From contig NZ_QGSY01000159.1 in the NCBI RefSeq assembly GCF_003857035.1, forward strand, positions 34,075 through 98,074: a stretch of 64,000 nt of DNA, read 5' to 3'. The translations under genes and the position numbers were made by a program. Each line of letters opens with the position of its first letter. Within the stretch, counting starts at the first letter, position 1. This stretch comes from Micromonospora arida (lineage in GTDB: Bacteria; Actinomycetota; Actinomycetes; Mycobacteriales; Micromonosporaceae). Below the pieces are notes generated by a model. That model had not been told where the DNA came from. It saw nothing but the letters and a program-made list of their open reading frames with translations, and made no database searches. This document shows, one piece after another, positions 60,201 to 64,000 of this stretch.

Positions 60201-63200
60201 CGGGAGCCGGACGAGCCCCGGATCAGCCACCGGCTCAACCTGGTCCTCGGCCCGTACGGCACCGTCGTCCAGGCCGCCGCGGTGGTCTACGGCCGCACCA
60301 CGCCCGACCCGGAGCTTCCCGCCGAGGTGACCGCCGAACAGCGGCGCCGTCACGTCACGTACGGCGAGCAGCGGTACACCCCGGACATCGACGAGACGCT
60401 CCCGGTGCCGGCGTACCGGATCCGCGCCGCGTACGAGGCGGTCGGGCACGAACTGACCGGGCTGGCCCCGGCCGGCCCGCTGTTCACCCGCGCCGAACTG
60501 CTCGCCGGGTTCACCGCGGCCACCCCGATCGGGTACGAGGTGGTGGCCGACGAGGTCGGCGCGCAGCGGCGGTTGCTGTCCCGGTCACAGGTGCGGTTCC
60601 GGGACAACGCGCTGACGCCGCTGCCGGCCGGTCAGTGGGACAGCCTGGGGCTGGGGTACCAGACGTACCAGCTTGCCTTCACCCCGGCCGCGCTGGCCGC
60701 CGGCTACGGCACGGCGGTGACCGACGCGGACCTGGCCGACGCCGGCTACGTGCACCTCGACGGCGGCCCGGCCTGGTGGATACCGTCGGGCGAACTGCGC
60801 TATCCCGCCGGTCCGGCCGCGCACTTCTACCTGTCCAACGGGGCACGGGACGCGCTGGGCATGGCGACGGCGGTCACCTTCGACGGCTACCACCTGCTCA
60901 CCGAACGGGTGACCATCGACCAGGCGGCCTGGTCGGTCACCACCGCGGTCAACGACTACCGGGTGCTCGGCCCGAGCCTCGTCACCGACCCGAACGGGCA
61001 GCGCCGCGCGGTGCGCTACGACGAGTTGGGCCGGGTGGTGGCCTCGGCGCTGCTCGGCCGGCCCGGCGCCGGGGACGGCGACACGCTCGACGATCCGACG
61101 TTGACGTTCACCTACGACCCGTTCAACTGGCTGGTCAACGGCCAGCCCGCGTACAGCCGGGGCCGGCACCGGGAACGACACGGCCCGGCCAACCCGCGCT
61201 GGCTGGAGAGCTACGAGTACAGCACCGGCACCGGTGGTGTGGCGATCACCAAGTCGCGGGTGCATCCGGGCCGGGCCCTGGAGGTGGGTGAGGACGGGGT
61301 GGCCGTCGAGGTGGACGCCGACCCGCGCTGGGTCGGCACCGGCCGCACGGTGGTCAACAACAAGGGCAACCCGGTGAAGCGGTACCAGCCCTACTTCAGC
61401 ACCACCCACGAGTACGAGGACGCGGCGGCGCTGCGCGAGATCGGCTCCACCGCGATCCGCTACTACGACCCGCTGGGCCGGGCCGTGCTGACCCGGTATC
61501 CGGACGGCACCCTCAGCCGGGTCGAGTCCACGGCCTGGTCGCACCGGTTGTTCGACGCCAACGACACGGTGCTCGACAGCCAGTGGTACGCCGAGCGGGG
61601 CAGCCCCGCGGTGTCCGATCCGGAACCGGCCGACCCGGCCACCCGCGCCGCGTGGCTCGCCGCCGGGCACGCCGACACGCCCTCCGTGATCCACTTCGAC
61701 AGCCTGGGCCGGGCCGTCTACACGGTGGCCGACCGGGGCGCCGGCCAGCGGTTCGGCGTACGCACCAGGGGAGACCTCACCGGCCGGTCCTCGGACGGGT
61801 ACGACGCGCTGGGCCGGCACATCGCCAACGCGGTTACCGCCATGCACGGCGCGGGAGTGCGGTCGTGGAGCGCGGAGAAGGGCGAGCGGTGGGTGTTCCA
61901 GGACGTTCTCGGCGGGGTGCGCCGGATCTGGGACGAACACGGCCGGACCTTCCGCACCACGTACGACGCCCTGCACCGGCCCGTCGGCCTGTACGTCAGC
62001 GAGTCCGCCGGCGCGGAGCGCTGCGTGCAGTACGTGGTCTTCGGCGACCGCCATCCGGATGCGGCGACGCTGGGCCTGCACGGCGTGCCGTACCTGGTGT
62101 TCGACCCGGCGGGCCAGGTGCGGGTGCCCGAGGTGGACTTCAAGGGCAACCCGCGCCGCGCCGAACGGAGACTCGCCACCGATCACGTCGACGGCCCGGA
62201 CTGGTCGCCGGTGGCCGCCGCGCCCGACCACGCCGCGCTGCTGGACGCCGCGGCGCCACTGCTGGAGAGCGAGGTCTTCGGCACCGCCGCCGAGTACGAC
62301 GCGGTGAACCGCCCGACAGTGGTCACCCTGCCCGACGCCACCGAGCTACGACCGACCTACCTCGAGGGCGGCATGCTGGGCCGGCTCACCGCGCGGCTAC
62401 GCGGCCAGGGCGCGGAGGTGGAGTTCCTGTCCGAGCAGGACTACGACGCGCTGGGTCGGCGGCGGTTCGCCCGGCACGGCAACGGGCTGGTCACCGAGTA
62501 CTTCTACGACCCGATGACGTTCCGGTTGGAACGTCTGCTCACCGCCGGCGTGCGCGACCTGCGCTACACGTACGACCCGGTGGGCAACCTCACCCGGGTG
62601 GCCGAGCCGGGGGCGCCCACCTTCTTCGGCAATGCGGCGGTGCCGGCCGCCAGCGACTATGCGTACGACCCGCTCTACCAGTTGATCCGGGCGAGTGGGC
62701 GGGAGTTGGCCGGGGCGCCGAACGACGCGATCCGCGACCAGACCGACGTGCCGCCGGCCGGAAGCCTCACCGATGCCGGCGCGGTCCGTGCCTACACCGA
62801 GGAGTACGAGTACGACCCGCTGGGCAACCTGACCGTGCTCCGGCACCGGTTCCGGACGCAGGCCGGGGTGGGTGCCGGCTGGACCCGGCACCACCGGTAC
62901 GCGTACCAGGACGACCCGGCCGACGCCACGAACCGGCTGGCCGCCACCAGCCTGCCCGGCGACGCCGACGGCGGCCCCTACTCGGCCCTGTACGCGCACG
63001 ACGTCGTCGGCAACCTGACCGTCATGCCGCACCTGCCGGCCCTGGAATGGAACGTCCACGACCAACTCCGCCGGGTCGACCTCGGCGGCGGTGGCGAAGC
63101 CCGGTTCGTCTACGCCGCGAGCGGGCAGCGGCTGCGCAAGGTCGTGGACCGGCCGGGCAGCGTCCAACTGGAATGGATCTTCCTGGGTGCGGTCACCGTG

Positions 63201-64000
63201 TTCCGCCGTCGCAACCGGGTCACCGGCACCCTCCAGCACGAACGGTGGACCACCACGATCGCCGACGACACCGGCCCGGTCGCCCAGGTGGACGTCAAGA
63301 CCGTCGACGTCGGCGGCTTCGACCCGGCCAACCCGCTCGGCGTTCCGCTGATCCGTTACCAGCTCACCAACCACCTCGGCTCGGCCACGCTGGAGACCGA
63401 CGCGGCCGGGCTCCTCATCTCCTACGAGGAGTACCACCCGTACGGCACGACCGCGTACCGGTACGGCCGGCCGGGCGCCGACCTCAGCCTGAAGCGGTAC
63501 CGCTTCGGCGGACACGAGGTGGACGACGAAACCGGCTTCCGCTACGCCGGGGCCCGGTACTACGTGCCGTGGCTGGGCAGGTGGGCGAGCAGCGATCCGG
63601 GCGGCTTCGCCGACGGGGGCAACCTGTTCCGGTACTGCCGCAACAATCCGGTGGGAATGGTCGATCCGGCCGGGTTCAAGCCCACCACGGTCAAGGGGCC
63701 GGAGACCCACAACATCTCCATCACGGAGTCCCACTTCACCGGGTCCGAAAACCCCACAGTGGAGGACTTCCGCCGCTATCTCAGCAGCCACGGCGCGACC
63801 CTCGATCCACGGATCAACAACAAGAACTCGGTCATCTACTACCAGGCCAACGTCACCCTCAACCTGGAGGGAGGCAACTGGTCCGAGCATCCGGGTGCCG
63901 CCCGGATGCTCGGACCAGTTGCCTCCCTCCAGGTTGAGGGTGACGTTGGCCTGGTAGTAGATGACCGAGTTCTTGTTGTTGATCCGTGGATCGAGGGTCG
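57297..64000 (+). CDS. Fused TcB-TcC toxin subunit (SpvB, FG-GAP, TcB-mid, RHS), 3' end outside window
   Basis: A frame open from GTG 57297 to the window end (over 2,230 codons) is the B and C subunits in one chain. The N terminus is Gly/Pro-rich, then SpvB-like (AIRAIGETFAAHPVTGTGG; SGFQPDLTLGYDSGAGNGPFG). FG-GAP type repeats follow (VDVNGDGRIELV, DLTGDGRADLL, DMSGDGLTDLV, DVDGTGVMDL), then TcB-mid regions and RHS/YD repeats (YDPLGNLT). The RHS core-associated domain is near residues 2,040-2,125 (YEEYHPYGTTAYRYG; GFRYAGARYY) and ends NNPVGMVDPAG, the usual cleavage boundary. Beyond it is the start of a variable toxin tip. B-C forms the cocoon that loads toxin into TcA. The coding sequence after about 63895 is doubtful because it reverses on itself. 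Confidence 0.93.
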   Translation, partial: MTTSYPVGGGSWGPGPGSRWRGSADPTGAGAPGGAGGAFGPGGPPTDATAAAPPSAGRGTTGPGLGGPAISLPTGGGAIRAIGETFAAHPVTGTGGMSVPIPVSGGRSGFQPDLTLGYDSGAGNGPFGLGWQLPVPAISRRTDRGLPRYDNTDTFLLSGEDDLIPVPGGVPVAGHTVQRFRPRIEGAFARIERWTRDSDGDVHWRTLSGSNLLAVYGRDGSSRIGLGGRVHTWLLCETRDDRGNAVTYTYKAEDATGLDLDRPHERHRTDRNANRYLKSVRYGNTVPLLDSDGRRPVDLTPAQLADAGWLFEVVLDYGEHHPDNPLPADTGNWACRPDPFSTYRAGFEVRTYRLCRRILMFHHFPDEPEVGADCLVRAVELEYAAGPVLSTLVEVTQRGYAPAAGGGHTSAALPPVTFEYTPATIAATTRELERGSLENLPAGVDGRTELWVDLDGEGLAGVLTGHEGALYYRPNLGAGRIGPVAALPTVPSLTDLAGGRQQLVDVNGDGRIELVQLGTVPAGFVRRTDDAGWSGFQPFRELPAVDWASPDLLLLDLTGDGRADLLITGDTVLAWHESLAEAGYGPARPALWPADEDRGPRLLRSDDRQSIFLADMSGDGLTDLVRVRDGSVCYWPNVGYGRFGAKVEMDDAPWFTGLDEFDPARVLLTDVDGTGVMDLCYLGRREIRLWYNQSGNGWSAPVELPDLPHVTPDSTVTVTDLLGAGTGCLVWSSPLPGDAAGPVRYLNLAADGKPHLLTRVVNNLGGETIIRYAASTAFQLADRRAGQPWVTRLPFPVQVVERVEQVDRITGTRLVTAYRYHHGHYDGVEREFAGFGMVEQIDGESFVDHVLGVEAVDGNQDTSPELFQPPVTTKTWYHTGAPVDLSAEWYAGRHLPTPELPAGISATELRESRRALRGLPLRQEVYSYDGSAAQEHPYGVVEQAYQVQRLDTRVFVAVEREAVSLSYDREPDEPRISHRLNLVLGPYGTVVQAAAVVYGRTTPDPELPAEVTAEQRRRHVTYGEQRYTPDIDETLPVPAYRIRAAYEAVGHELTGLAPAGPLFTRAELLAGFTAATPIGYEVVADEVGAQRRLLSRSQVRFRDNALTPLPAGQWDSLGLGYQTYQLAFTPAALAAGYGTAVTDADLADAGYVHLDGGPAWWIPSGELRYPAGPAAHFYLSNGARDALGMATAVTFDGYHLLTERVTIDQAAWSVTTAVNDYRVLGPSLVTDPNGQRRAVRYDELGRVVASALLGRPGAGDGDTLDDPTLTFTYDPFNWLVNGQPAYSRGRHRERHGPANPRWLESYEYSTGTGGVAITKSRVHPGRALEVGEDGVAVEVDADPRWVGTGRTVVNNKGNPVKRYQPYFSTTHEYEDAAALREIGSTAIRYYDPLGRAVLTRYPDGTLSRVESTAWSHRLFDANDTVLDSQWYAERGSPAVSDPEPADPATRAAWLAAGHADTPSVIHFDSLGRAVYTVADRGAGQRFGVRTRGDLTGRSSDGYDALGRHIANAVTAMHGAGVRSWSAEKGERWVFQDVLGGVRRIWDEHGRTFRTTYDALHRPVGLYVSESAGAERCVQYVVFGDRHPDAATLGLHGVPYLVFDPAGQVRVPEVDFKGNPRRAERRLATDHVDGPDWSPVAAAPDHAALLDAAAPLLESEVFGTAAEYDAVNRPTVVTLPDATELRPTYLEGGMLGRLTARLRGQGAEVEFLSEQDYDALGRRRFARHGNGLVTEYFYDPMTFRLERLLTAGVRDLRYTYDPVGNLTRVAEPGAPTFFGNAAVPAASDYAYDPLYQLIRASGRELAGAPNDAIRDQTDVPPAGSLTDAGAVRAYTEEYEYDPLGNLTVLRHRFRTQAGVGAGWTRHHRYAYQDDPADATNRLAATSLPGDADGGPYSALYAHDVVGNLTVMPHLPALEWNVHDQLRRVDLGGGGEARFVYAASGQRLRKVVDRPGSVQLEWIFLGAVTVFRRRNRVTGTLQHERWTTTIADDTGPVAQVDVKTVDVGGFDPANPLGVPLIRYQLTNHLGSATLETDAAGLLISYEEYHPYGTTAYRYGRPGADLSLKRYRFGGHEVDDETGFRYAGARYYVPWLGRWASSDPGGFADGGNLFRYCRNNPVGMVDPAGFKPTTVKGPETHNISITESHFTGSENPTVEDFRRYLSSHGATLDPRINNKNSVIYYQANVTLNLEGGNWSEHPGAARMLGPVASLQVEGDVGLVVDDRVLVVDPWIEG
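63796..64000. repeat. Perfect inverted repeat, 100-base arms with 5-base loop, at the window end
   Basis: Arms 63796-63895 and 63901-64000 are exact reverse complements around TGCCG. The left arm is ordinary TcC coding sequence, and the right arm is its mirror. The repeat reaches the last base of the window, so its true length is unknown. In the middle of a coding gene this points to a fold-back assembly or library artefact, a contig end, or a real inversion. Confidence 0.97.

Noticed and set aside
63901..64000. Apparent continuation of the TcC reading frame through the right arm of the terminal palindrome
   Set aside because: The bases are an exact mirror of upstream coding sequence, so the encoded residues (ending VVDPWIEG) are unlikely to be the real C-terminal tip.

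Overview
The window is a stretch of a GC-rich actinomycete chromosome, most likely a member of the Micromonosporaceae (Micromonospora or a close relative). This rests on the strong G/C bias at third codon positions, frequent GTG starts, AGGAGG-type ribosome sites, U-poor hairpin terminators, and the gene families present: sensor-domain/LuxR two-component systems, the five-gene set named after Streptomyces coelicolor SCO2521-SCO2525, MocR regulators, and an EACC1-caspase pair. I saw no rRNA, tRNA, insertion sequence or CRISPR array.

Layout. Bases 1-2417: the 3' part of a HAMP histidine kinase translationally coupled to a GerMN lipoprotein, then an unrelated lipoprotein. 2630-8677: a VOC protein, a MacB-like ABC exporter pair, and a LuxR-type response regulator with its sensor kinase. 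A shared 18-bp operator-like palindrome occurs before the transporter and between the kinase and a small membrane protein. 8786-9709: an AEC-family carrier. 9961-15677: the SCO2525-2524-2523-2522 cluster with convergent SCO2521 (methyltransferase, unknown, variant P-loop ATPase, two unknowns).

15974-22563 is the most interesting region: a DUF4062-NACHT-HEAT protein of about 1,400 residues, a two-TM/double TrkA-N/RyR-domain protein, and a SLOG-like Rossmann protein, all in one direction. It looks like a nucleotide-centred conflict (defence) operon in which an NLR-like sensor is coupled to a ligand-gated membrane effector. 22638-34171 holds housekeeping and accessory genes: VOC, secreted serine protease, alcohol dehydrogenase whose natural start seems to have become ATC, GH15 enzyme, Ser/Thr kinase, LURP-one protein, and a BBE flavoenzyme divergent from its likely MocR regulator. 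34295-37737 is a plant-polymer pair: a GH44-FnIII-CBM2 glucanase with a CebR-like box upstream, and a Cip1-like secreted protein.

38165-42189: a P450-ferredoxin pair and an autoregulated HTH-ClpN-ABC2 operon whose promoter is embedded in two tandem operators and appears leaderless. 43156-46478: an EACC1-caspase two-gene effector system convergent with a VWA/substrate-binding protein. 47889-64000: a Tc (ABC) insecticidal-type toxin locus, a TcA subunit of about 3,130 residues followed by a fused TcB-TcC protein that runs off the window. The last 205 bases form a perfect inverted repeat (100-base arms) inside the TcC hypervariable tip, which may be an assembly fold-back.
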